A DNA stretch of 5,563 nucleotides. Origin: Oscillospiraceae bacterium (GTDB lineage Bacteria > Bacillota_A > Clostridia > Oscillospirales > Oscillospiraceae). The notes beneath the pieces are model-generated. The model made no database searches and was not told the DNA's origin. It worked only from the letters and a program-made list of their open reading frames with translations. Positions within the stretch are counted from its first letter, which is position 1. Each line of letters begins with the position of its first letter. This document shows, one piece after another, positions 1-5,311 of the stretch. The stretch lies in assembly GCA_017411905.1 (NCBI GenBank), contig JAFQPB010000057.1:1-5563 (forward strand), in the 5' to 3' direction. Position numbers and translations under genes: made by a program.

Positions 1-204
1 AAGATGCCGTAGCCTGTAGTTGGGTCATTCACAAGGACGTGCGTAACTGCGCCGATGAGTTTTCCTGTTGCGGTGCCCGGTGCGCGCCTTGCCGACGGTG
101 CGGCTGCGTTGCACACCGACCGCTGCCACTCGCTCAGCTCCCTTGCTCCGCCACCGGCGGCGGTCGCATCGCTCCCCGTCTTGAATGATCGGTGAGCCGG
201 ACAC
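1..204 (-). pseudogene. Broken partial copy of the spoIVB 3' end
   Basis: On the reverse strand this stretch encodes a remnant of the SpoIVB peptidase C-terminus. Bases 1-62 match 2262-2323 of the intact gene at every position and encode the segment starting KLIGAVTHVLVNDP. Bases 176-203 match 2325-2352 at 26 of 28 positions and encode SGSPIIQDG around the catalytic serine; both differences are synonymous (Ile codons). Between them about 113 bases of unrelated sequence replace one base, shifting the frame. Reading on from SGSP, the frame stays open through the insert and stops at 25-27. Nothing upstream of the serine motif is present, because homology ends near 204. The last codons would lie beyond the left edge. 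It cannot make an active peptidase. It is most likely the displaced tail of spoIVB, or a tail brought in by an insertion. Confidence 0.8.
63..175. other. GC-rich insertion splitting the spoIVB remnant
   Basis: This block of about 113 bp has no counterpart in the intact spoIVB and sits exactly between its two matching parts. It is GC-rich, unlike the AT-rich DNA that follows. It contains an imperfect inverted repeat: 118-127 pairs with 156-165 at 9 of 10 positions, around a 28-base spacer. No target-site duplication longer than about two bases is visible at its edges. On the reverse strand it is open in two frames, including the one that rejoins the KLIGAVTH frame, but no start or ribosome site supports translation. 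It may be a small dispersed repeat or the scar of an imprecise recombination. I do not recognise it. Confidence 0.55.
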
Positions 205-414
205 GCTGATGTCAAGTAGGGGACAAAAGAATTTTGTGTTTTTCTGCGGTTTTTATGCGTGTTTTCGGGAAAAAGGTAGGTTTTGGCACACCTCACCCGT
301 GATCCTTAACTTGACATGGATGAAATGTCGAAAATACCGTATTTTAAGACTTCTCGCATTTTCGACAAATTCTGATATTTGCCGGACCGTCGGTTTTGTT
401 TCCCACAATAGAAA
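204..414. other. AT-rich non-coding stretch left of the HNH gene
   Basis: No convincing gene lies here. The forward-strand frame across 185-454 has no ribosome-binding site, and its peptide resembles no family I know. The base composition matches the HNH gene to the right and not the spoIVB or chaperone genes, so it probably belongs to the inserted DNA. Its one clear structure is the inverted repeat at 326-367. A TTGACA hexamer occurs at 311-316, but no good -10 box follows at the right distance. Confidence 0.5.
326..367. repeat. Inverted repeat with nested palindrome
   Basis: The perfect 10-base arms TGTCGAAAAT (326-335) and ATTTTCGACA (358-367) are separated by 22 bases. Overlapping the left arm is a second palindrome, AAAATAC-C-GTATTTT (331-345). 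The stem lies downstream of the HNH gene on that gene's strand and is not followed by a T run, so it is not an obvious terminator. It could be a protein-binding site or part of the cassette end. The function is unknown. Confidence 0.5.
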
Positions 415-441
415 GCGCAAGCCGTTCTTCACAGCTTGCGC
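415..441 (-). terminator. Probable terminator of the HNH gene
   Basis: An 8-bp perfect stem pairs 415-422 (GCGCAAGC) with 434-441 (GCTTGCGC). On the reverse-strand transcript it can extend by a G-U and a G-C pair. It starts about 10 bases after the HNH stop codon. The following U-tract is short (UUUC, then U-rich), so termination may be imperfect. Confidence 0.6.
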
Positions 442-450
442 CTCTAAGTT

Positions 451-2115
451 TTAGGTTATAATTTTATCACTCTTTGCTCGATTGCACTTCCAGCAAAGGG
501 TTTGGAGGTTATCTTCTGTTGTACAACCGCCCTTAGCTACCGGAATAATATGATCTATCTCAAGCAGGAGGTTTGGCTCGGCTTGGGTAGAGTTTTGGCA
601 ATTACAGCATGTGAAATTATCTCGTTCCTTAATGAAATTACGTAGTTTTCTTGTCATCAAGGATCTTTGCTCTTTTGCGAAAGCTGCTGCGGTAAGTTTG
701 CTCTCTAATGCTTTGATCAATTCAACAATGGTTTCCTCTGTCATCGGCACAGCAAACGACCGTTGTGCCATACCTCCACCAGAGGTGTATGCGAATTTGT
801 ACTCTACAGTAAGCACACTCTCGTCGATGTTTGCAAACCCAAGTCTTGAATAGAACCCCGCTTCGTCATTCTCCATTACAAAAGCCGGAACATCACCAAG
901 ATATTGTTGGTATTCTGCCTTGTAGTTTTCAATAATCTGTTTTGCATCTCTCAAAGTTTCAAGTTCTTCTACAAGCCGATAGAGTTTTTGGATTTGCTCC
1001 GGGTACATTTTTTTGTTGGGATAGAAGCTCTTTATCACATACTCTAATGGGTTGTTTTCTGCGCTTGCAAATACTGTGGCAGATACCTCTGCGGTGAAAG
1101 GCGTAATCGTCTTCTTATACGGACGAATGTAGTTGTATTCATCATCGTTAACTGTTTCGCTTCGGACTACTCTAGTTCCAAATAGTTGAGAGACAGTTTC
1201 TATTTTTTCGGTAATGTATTCGTTGAATTCTCTTTGCGTGCTCATTAACACTTCACACGTGTCTTTGATTTTTAGGAAATCAGGTGATTCGTAATACTCA
1301 AGAATACTCTTGTTGTCATTTATAACCTGTATTATTTCCTTGTTGATGCGATTTACGAATTCGTCAATGATATCCCACTCTTCGCTATCAATTGTTTTTA
1401 TTTTCTTGATGCTATTAACCGTTCTATCAAACAATTGTGCAATCAAACTATCCAATCGCTCTTTACTGCCTTTGATGACAAGATTCTCTCGGTTTTCGTT
1501 TGCGTATTCTATAATGCCGTTTACTCTTTCATAGTATTTATGCTGTTTCTCACTCAACGCCTCTTTTTGCTGCTCTTTCAAATATTTATTGTATTCTGAC
1601 TTACTCATCAGCAAAGAGGGATCATCCTTAAACTTATTTAAAACGCGTTTGTTTACAATAATTTCTTTTGAGCCTAAAATCTTGCCGGCAGGTGATATGT
1701 AAGAGACACAAATTCTATAAGCATTGGCATTATTCAACACAAGACCAATTTGATTACTCAGCTGTTTGTACTGTGGATGCGTTGTATATTCGTTACTTTT
1801 AATGAAATCTTTTAAGATAGCTGCTACTTTACACTTTTTTTCAAAAGTAGCCTCTGCCCGTGCGAGATTTTGTGTATCGTCCTTAAAATATTTGGTTTCG
1901 TCATAATTTTCCAATGCTTGACGGCTCTTTACTGTTACATAGCTATCAATTTCAGGACAAATATCCCAACTCGGAAAGCCTAATTCCTTTAGTACTTGCG
2001 CCTCAAGTTCTTGGTATTTCTTTTTGTTTACATGTTTAACAATTTTTACTATAAGAATTATCGGAGATGCGGCTATGATAAAAGGTAACGCAAGTAATAT
2101 AAGAAGAAATTTCAT
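451..2115 (-). CDS. Membrane-anchored HNH endonuclease-domain protein
   Basis: This gene encodes about 554 residues. A hydrophobic N-terminal segment (about residues 3-23) is followed by a Lys-rich stretch (24-33). By the positive-inside rule this suggests a single membrane anchor with the rest in the cytoplasm. The middle is charged and helical, with coiled-coil-like parts near 172-212 and 372-407, and resembles no family I can name. The last 65 residues form a classic HNH domain: RDNFTCCNC supplies a CxxC (C503, C506), then EIDHIIP (D521, H522), KGG, DNLQTLC (N536) and a second CxxC (C541, C544) ending CNRAKS. The Cys pairs should bind structural zinc, and the His and Asn should hold the catalytic metal. 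An upstream in-frame ATG at 2122-2124 directly abuts the AAAGGA ribosome site (2125-2130); the ATG at 2113-2115 has a normal 9-base gap, so I prefer it. The gene is clearly AT-rich compared with its neighbours, which suggests horizontal transfer. Substrate and role are unknown; defence or mobility are possible. Confidence 0.85.
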   Translation of the reverse strand: MKFLLILLALPFIIAASPIILIVKIVKHVNKKKYQELEAQVLKELGFPSWDICPEIDSYVTVKSRQALENYDETKYFKDDTQNLARAEATFEKKCKVAAILKDFIKSNEYTTHPQYKQLSNQIGLVLNNANAYRICVSYISPAGKILGSKEIIVNKRVLNKFKDDPSLLMSKSEYNKYLKEQQKEALSEKQHKYYERVNGIIEYANENRENLVIKGSKERLDSLIAQLFDRTVNSIKKIKTIDSEEWDIIDEFVNRINKEIIQVINDNKSILEYYESPDFLKIKDTCEVLMSTQREFNEYITEKIETVSQLFGTRVVRSETVNDDEYNYIRPYKKTITPFTAEVSATVFASAENNPLEYVIKSFYPNKKMYPEQIQKLYRLVEELETLRDAKQIIENYKAEYQQYLGDVPAFVMENDEAGFYSRLGFANIDESVLTVEYKFAYTSGGGMAQRSFAVPMTEETIVELIKALESKLTAAAFAKEQRSLMTRKLRNFIKERDNFTCCNCQNSTQAEPNLLLEIDHIIPVAKGGCTTEDNLQTLCWKCNRAKSDKIIT

Positions 2116-2171
2116 TTTGCTCATTCCTTTCTACGATGGCTGCTGGTCAAACAGCAAAAACTACTGTATTA

Positions 2172-2199
2172 ATTATATCAAAAAATAGCTAAATAGCAA
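2172..2199 (-). promoter_or_regulatory. Candidate housekeeping promoter of the HNH gene
   Basis: On the reverse strand, TTGCTA (2194-2199) lies 16 bases before a perfect TATAAT (2172-2177). Transcription would start near 2165, about 50 bases before the HNH start. A small inverted repeat (TGCTG 2141-2145, CAGCA 2152-2156) falls in the leader. The -35 box matches consensus at four of six positions. Confidence 0.5.
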
Positions 2200-2202
2200 G
2201 AA

Positions 2203-2228
2203 CGAAGTGGGAGATTACTCCCACTTCG
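2203..2228 (-). terminator. Terminator hairpin of spoIVB
   Basis: An 11-bp perfect stem, CGAAGTGGGAG (2203-2213) with CTCCCACTTCG (2218-2228), closes an ATTA loop (2214-2217). It begins two bases after the spoIVB stop codon. On the reverse strand a T-rich tail follows, with a pure T run about 18 bases on. It separates spoIVB from the HNH gene, whose proposed promoter lies just beyond. Confidence 0.75.
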
Positions 2229-2230
2229 CT

Positions 2231-3190
2231 TTAGGCCGCCGCGTCTAACATATTTTCAATAAAGATGCCGTAGCCTGTAGTTGGGTCATTCACAAGGACG
2301 TGCGTAACTGCGCCGATGAGTTTGCCGTCTTGTATAATCGGTGAGCCGGACATGCCTTGGACGATGCCGCCGGTGGTTTCCAGCAATGCCGGGTCTGTGA
2401 TCTTAATGAGCATATTGCGGCCGGATTGCCGGGAGGTGGGATAGATTTTCAGGATCTCCACAGAATAGGACTGTACGGCTGTACCGGAAACGGTGGAGAG
2501 TATGGTGGCGTTGCCCGGGCGAATGGAATCGGAGGCGGCGGGCAGAGGTTGTTTTTCCACGGTTTTGTTTAATTTTCCAAATACGCCCTGGACAGTATTG
2601 CGCTGCAAAATGCCGATGGGTTCTGCCGAGCGCAGGGCACCCATGAGCTGACCCGGGTCGCCGCAGCGGCCCTTGCGCACCGATGCCACCGCTGCGGAAT
2701 AAAGATTGCCGGCGGTCATGGCAACTACGGTGCCTTCGTGGTCGTTGACGCTGTGTCCCAGAGAACCGAAAATGCCGGTTTCGGGGTCGTAGTAGGTCAG
2801 GGTGCCGATGCCCGTGATGCCCTGACGCAGGTAGATACCAAGCTTAGGGCCGGAGTCCGTGATCAGCGGCTCCAGCTTTTTTTGCAGAAGCTGATCCTTC
2901 CGGCGCACCGTCAGCTCCACTGTGCCGTCGCTGCGCTCTAAGGCTGCGCGGATATCCCCGGCGGTTTTTACGGGGTTTCCGTCCACCGCCAGCAAGCGGT
3001 CGCCGGTCTGCAGACCGGCTTCTTCTGCCCGGGAGCCTTTTTCAAAGCCGGCGATGGTAACGGTATCATTATATAATTCCAGCCCCACCACCTCGCCCAT
3101 AGGGATCAGGGTCTTTATTGCCCGGGCAGGCAGGGGCAGGATGCTGATAAGCAAAAGCGCAAGGGTTAGCCGTATTGGTAATTTTTTCAT
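2231..3190 (-). CDS. spoIVB: SpoIVB serine peptidase (stage IV sporulation protein B)
   Basis: This 319-residue protein has an N-terminal signal or anchor segment (about 5-24), a PDZ domain (about 33-108, with GSRAEEAGLQTGDRLLAVDG) and a C-terminal S55 peptidase domain (about 115-319). Family hallmarks are GIGTLTYYDPETG, GSLGH (His146), GMSGSPI (Ser281) and AVTHVLVNDPTTGYGIFIE. His146 and Ser281 are the likely catalytic pair; Asp266 in ITDPALL has the spacing expected for the third member. In Bacillus, SpoIVB is secreted from the forespore into the intermembrane space, where it cleaves SpoIVFA and so frees SpoIVFB to process pro-sigma-K. The protein is shorter than the Bacillus one (about 425 residues), mainly before the PDZ domain. 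The start is supported by AGGAGGG (3198-3204) seven bases upstream. It is divergent from hrcA; no spo0A or recN is visible. The gene looks intact, and its 3' end is duplicated at 1-204. Confidence 0.95.
   Translation of the reverse strand: MKKLPIRLTLALLLISILPLPARAIKTLIPMGEVVGLELYNDTVTIAGFEKGSRAEEAGLQTGDRLLAVDGNPVKTAGDIRAALERSDGTVELTVRRKDQLLQKKLEPLITDSGPKLGIYLRQGITGIGTLTYYDPETGIFGSLGHSVNDHEGTVVAMTAGNLYSAAVASVRKGRCGDPGQLMGALRSAEPIGILQRNTVQGVFGKLNKTVEKQPLPAASDSIRPGNATILSTVSGTAVQSYSVEILKIYPTSRQSGRNMLIKITDPALLETTGGIVQGMSGSPIIQDGKLIGAVTHVLVNDPTTGYGIFIENMLDAAA
2262..2352. repeat. spoIVB: Direct repeat: spoIVB 3' segment also present at 1-203
   Basis: Bases 2262-2323 recur exactly at 1-62, and 2325-2352 recur at 176-203 with two mismatches. 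Both copies have the same orientation and lie about 2.26 kb apart, flanking the HNH gene. The repeat probably extends left of the window, so its full length is unknown. Such repeats could be the ends of an inserted cassette and could allow its loss by homologous recombination. Confidence 0.85.
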
Positions 3191-3219
3191 TTTTTGACCC
3201 TCCTTTTTGTCTGCTCTTT

Positions 3220-3248
3220 TAATATGCCTTTACGTGGGCAACATAAAC
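3220..3248 (-). promoter_or_regulatory. Candidate forespore promoter of spoIVB
   Basis: On the reverse strand, GTTTA (3244-3248) is followed after 17 bases by CATATTA (3220-3226). The -10 fits the CATNNTA form used by sigma-G. The -35 fits the sigma-F form GYWTA and is one base off the sigma-G form. Transcription would start near 3213, just ahead of the ribosome site at 3198-3204. In Bacillus spoIVB is a forespore gene, which agrees, but the assignment rests on short motifs. Confidence 0.45.
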
Positions 3249-3320
3249 GATGCAAAAGTCGAAAAATGAGGGCAGATTTGGAAATGAAAAATTTTATATT
3301 ATTATAATGAATGAAAATGC

Positions 3321-3448
3321 GGGGTGCGGTGGAGGGACGGGCGGGACGTCGAGGGCGCCGTCCCCTACGGTGTGGAACGGGGTGCGGTGGAGGGACGGGC
3401 GGGACGTCGAAGGCGCCGTCCCCTACGGTGTGGAACGGGGTGCGGTGG
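3321..3448. repeat. Two 58-bp tandem repeats plus a partial third
   Basis: Copies lie at 3321-3378 and 3379-3436, followed by the first 12 bases of a third (3437-3448). The two full copies differ by one base. Each contains the inverted arms GGGACGG and CCGTCCC (3334-3340 with 3358-3364; 3392-3398 with 3416-3422) and the palindromes GACGTC and GGCGCC. They lie in the divergent region between spoIVB and hrcA, outside both proposed promoters. Frames running through them have no ribosome site and follow the repeat, so I do not call genes. They look like a GC-rich intergenic repeat family. Confidence 0.85.
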
Positions 3449-3489
3449 TGGGTTTTGCATTGTTCAAAAATAATTTATAATTGTTGCTA

Positions 3490-3518
3490 TTGACAATTTT
3501 AGCACTCTGGTGTATAGT
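3490..3518 (+). promoter_or_regulatory. Housekeeping promoter of the hrcA operon
   Basis: A perfect TTGACA (3490-3495) and TATAGT (3513-3518) are separated by 17 bases. Transcription should start near 3525, inside the CIRCE region. The upstream flank is AT-rich (3460-3489). HrcA bound to the operators would cover the spacer, -10 box and start site. Confidence 0.85.
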
Positions 3519-3525
3519 GTGCTTA
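3499..3525. promoter_or_regulatory. Degenerate CIRCE operator overlapping the promoter
   Basis: A perfect left arm TTAGCACTC (3499-3507), a 9-base spacer and a right arm GTGTGCTTA (3517-3525) match the CIRCE plan, with seven of nine right-arm bases conserved. It lies over the spacer and -10 box of the promoter and shares three bases with the perfect operator that follows. It is probably a second, weaker HrcA site. Confidence 0.6.
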
Positions 3526-3549
3526 GCACTCAGAGGTAAAGAGTGCTAA
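3523..3549. promoter_or_regulatory. CIRCE operator (HrcA binding site)
   Basis: This is an exact match to the CIRCE consensus: TTAGCACTC (3523-3531), nine bases, GAGTGCTAA (3541-3549). It covers the expected transcription start and ends about 20 bases before hrcA. In CIRCE-regulated bacteria HrcA binds here as a repressor whose activity depends on GroEL, giving heat induction. Confidence 0.97.
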
Positions 3550-3568
3550 GCACAAAAAGGAGGGTACT

Positions 3569-4624
3569 ATGGAACTGACCGAACGAAAGAAAAAGGTTCT
3601 GCGCAGCGTGGTGGATCTATACATCCGCACGGCTGAGCCCGTTGGCTCCAAGGCCATCACCGAGCTGCCGGATATGCAGTATTCCTCCGCTACCATTCGC
3701 AACGAAATGGCAGATCTGACCACCATGGGATATCTGGAGCAGCCTCACACCAGCGCCGGGCGGATCCCCTCCGCTGCAGGCTATCGGCTCTATGTTGACG
3801 AGCTGATGATGGATTACCGGCTGAGCATGGATGAAACCCACTCCATCAACATGGCCATCGAGGAAAAGATGGCCCGGGTGGACCGTATGGTGGAAAAGGT
3901 GGCAAAGCTGGTTTCTCAGGCCACGGATCTGCCGGCTATCTCTGTTGCCTCCCGGAGCCACGGCGCTACGGTGAAGCGTTTCGATCTGATTGCAGCCGGC
4001 GAGGGAAGCTTTATTCTGGTGATCATGCTCTCTAATGATGAGGTGGTCAACAAGCTGATCAAGCTGCCGGTAAATGTGGAAGAAACGGATTTGAAGGTAC
4101 TCTGCGCAGTGCTCAACGCTACCATGACCGGCCTTACGGAATTCACACCCGAGACCATGGAACGGGTGATGCAGTCGGCTGGCAATGCGGCGGTGCTGGT
4201 GCCGGTGATCGTGGAATTTACCGCTGAGACCCTTAACCGGCAGGCCACCACCAACATGGCAGTGGCAGGACAGATGCGTCTGCTGGGGCAGCCGGAATAC
4301 CGGGATGTGGATAAGGCCCAGCGGCTGATGACCACACTGGACGAGGACGCCCTTTCCAATCTGCCTGCGGTGATGCAGAATCAGAACGGCACAAAGGTGC
4401 TGGTAGGTCCGGAGAATGTGGCTCAGGAGCTGAAGGACACCTCTGTGGTCATGACCAAATTTGACATCGGTGACGGCATGCAGGGCATGATCGGTGTGGT
4501 GGGTCCCACCCGAATGGATTATGCCAAGGTCACTGCCCGGCTCAGTTATTTTGCGGAGAGCCTTTCCAAGGTGTTCGCGAAGCCGGAGCAGAAGCAGCTG
4601 AAAGCCGGCGAGGAAGAGGAATAA
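3569..4624 (+). CDS. hrcA: Heat-inducible transcription repressor HrcA
   Basis: HrcA binds CIRCE operators and represses class I chaperone genes; it loses activity when GroEL is occupied by unfolded protein. The 351 residues match the usual family length. The N-terminal winged-helix domain (about 1-80) carries AEPVGSKAI, SSATIRNEMADL (recognition region) and GYLEQPHTSAGRIPS. The remainder is the GAF-like dimerisation region, with the C-terminal family signature IGVVGPTRMDYAKV (308-321). The ATG is supported by AGGAGGG (3558-3564) four bases upstream. It is the first gene of hrcA-grpE-dnaK and lies directly behind a CIRCE-covered promoter, so it represses itself. The C-terminus has a short acidic tail, GEEEE. 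Nothing suggests damage. Confidence 0.97.
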   Translation: MELTERKKKVLRSVVDLYIRTAEPVGSKAITELPDMQYSSATIRNEMADLTTMGYLEQPHTSAGRIPSAAGYRLYVDELMMDYRLSMDETHSINMAIEEKMARVDRMVEKVAKLVSQATDLPAISVASRSHGATVKRFDLIAAGEGSFILVIMLSNDEVVNKLIKLPVNVEETDLKVLCAVLNATMTGLTEFTPETMERVMQSAGNAAVLVPVIVEFTAETLNRQATTNMAVAGQMRLLGQPEYRDVDKAQRLMTTLDEDALSNLPAVMQNQNGTKVLVGPENVAQELKDTSVVMTKFDIGDGMQGMIGVVGPTRMDYAKVTARLSYFAESLSKVFAKPEQKQLKAGEEEE

Positions 4625-4675
4625 TCCCCCAGTCAGCCTGTTCGGCTGACAGCCCCCTTTAGGCAAGGGGGCCAT
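4625..4675 (+). repeat. 51-bp double-hairpin intergenic repeat, copy 1
   Basis: This element fills most of the hrcA-grpE gap. It forms two hairpins: GTCAGCC (4632-4638) with GGCTGAC, 7 bp and a 5-base loop; and GCCCCCTT (4652-4659) with AAGGGGGC (4665-4672), 8 bp and a 5-base loop. No T run follows, so it is probably not a full terminator. It may affect mRNA processing or stability between the genes. A second copy lies at 5230-5280 with one base different, in a loop. Confidence 0.85.
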
Positions 4676-4678
4676 TAC

Positions 4679-4702
4679 GGAGGAAATATGGAGGCAAATT
4701 AA
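4679..4702 (+). promoter_or_regulatory. Possible 4-codon leader ORF before grpE
   Basis: GGAGG (4679-4683) sits four bases before an ATG (4688) that opens Met-Glu-Ala-Asn-stop (4688-4702). The TAA directly abuts the grpE GTG start at 4703. A second GGAGG (4690-4694) lies inside this leader, eight bases before the GTG. The arrangement could couple grpE initiation to the leader, or the first site may be chance. Confidence 0.35.
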
Positions 4703-5221
4703 GTGGCTAAGAAAAAGGAAGAAAACATAATGCCTGAGGAGGAAGTGCTGGAGCAGGCAGCGGAAGCTGTAGAAGTCCCGGCGGAGGAAGTTGATCCTTG
4801 GGAAGAAAAATACAATCAAGAGCATGACACCTATCTGCGGCTGGCTGCGGATTACGACAATTTCCGCAAGCGCACTGTAAAAGAAAAGGAAGCGTCCTAC
4901 GGCAACGGCAGAGCCGACACCATCGGCAAGCTTCTGCCGGTGTACGACAATCTGGAACGGGCGCTGAATCAGCCCACCGAGGACGCCGCCTATAAAAAGG
5001 GCGTGGAGATGACCATGACTGAGCTTCAGAAGATCCTTGAGGGCATGGGCGTGGAGATCTTCGGCGAAAAGGGCGATGTGTTCGATCCCAATCTGCACAA
5101 CGCAGTGATGCACACCGAGGAAGAAGGCGTAGAGGAAAACACCATTACGCAGGTTTTCCAGAAGGGCTTTAAGATCGGTGAGAAGGTTATTCGTTTTGCC
5201 ATGGTGCAGGTGGCGAACTAA
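4703..5221 (+). CDS. grpE: Nucleotide exchange factor GrpE
   Basis: GrpE dimers release ADP from DnaK and so reset its substrate-binding cycle in the cytoplasm. The 172 residues comprise a variable acidic N-terminus (about 1-32), a long helical dimerisation region (about 33-90, including YLRLAADYDNFRKRT) and the C-terminal beta domain that contacts DnaK, with GDVFDPNLHNAVMH (124-137) and QKGFKIGEKVIRFAMVQV (153-170). The start is GTG, chosen because GGAGG (4690-4694) lies eight bases upstream; the first in-frame ATG (4730) has no good ribosome site. It is the second gene of the heat-shock operon, 78 bases after hrcA, with a hairpin repeat in each flanking gap. Length and motifs are normal. 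Confidence 0.96.
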   Translation: MAKKKEENIMPEEEVLEQAAEAVEVPAEEVDPWEEKYNQEHDTYLRLAADYDNFRKRTVKEKEASYGNGRADTIGKLLPVYDNLERALNQPTEDAAYKKGVEMTMTELQKILEGMGVEIFGEKGDVFDPNLHNAVMHTEEEGVEENTITQVFQKGFKIGEKVIRFAMVQVAN

Positions 5222-5229
5222 ATTGTGTA

Positions 5230-5280
5230 TCCCCCAGTCAGCCTATTCGGCTGACAGCCCCCTTTAGGCAAGGGGGCCAT
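5230..5280 (+). repeat. 51-bp double-hairpin intergenic repeat, copy 2
   Basis: This copy is the same as 4625-4675 except for one base in the first loop (A for G). It has the same orientation and sits in the grpE-dnaK gap, eight bases after the grpE stop. Both stems are fully kept. No T run follows, so transcription into dnaK is expected to continue at least in part. Confidence 0.85.
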
Positions 5281-5311
5281 GAAGATGTTAAAAATTTAAG
5301 TTCATATATAG

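Noticed and set aside
311..345. Promoter built on TTGACA at 311-316
   Set aside because: No acceptable -10 box occurs 16-18 bases downstream, and no gene follows on the forward strand.
185..454. Forward-strand frame of 89 codons
   Set aside because: It has no ribosome-binding site, crosses the edge of the spoIVB remnant and the HNH terminator, and its peptide shows no family features.
3321..3436. A CRISPR array
   Set aside because: The 58-bp units are directly adjacent with no variable spacers, so this is a simple tandem duplication.
3250..3493. Forward-strand frames through the 58-bp repeats
   Set aside because: The peptides only reflect the tandem repeat unit. No ribosome site is present and the region is promoter DNA.
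4652..4672. Rho-independent terminator between hrcA and grpE
   Set aside because: The hairpin is strong but no T run follows, and the downstream genes belong to the same conserved operon. The same reasoning applies to the copy at 5230-5280.
3617..5113. Reverse-strand frame of 498 codons opposite hrcA and grpE
   Set aside because: It is the antisense shadow of two well-supported genes, rich in His and Leu as expected from such a frame, and runs across an intergenic repeat.
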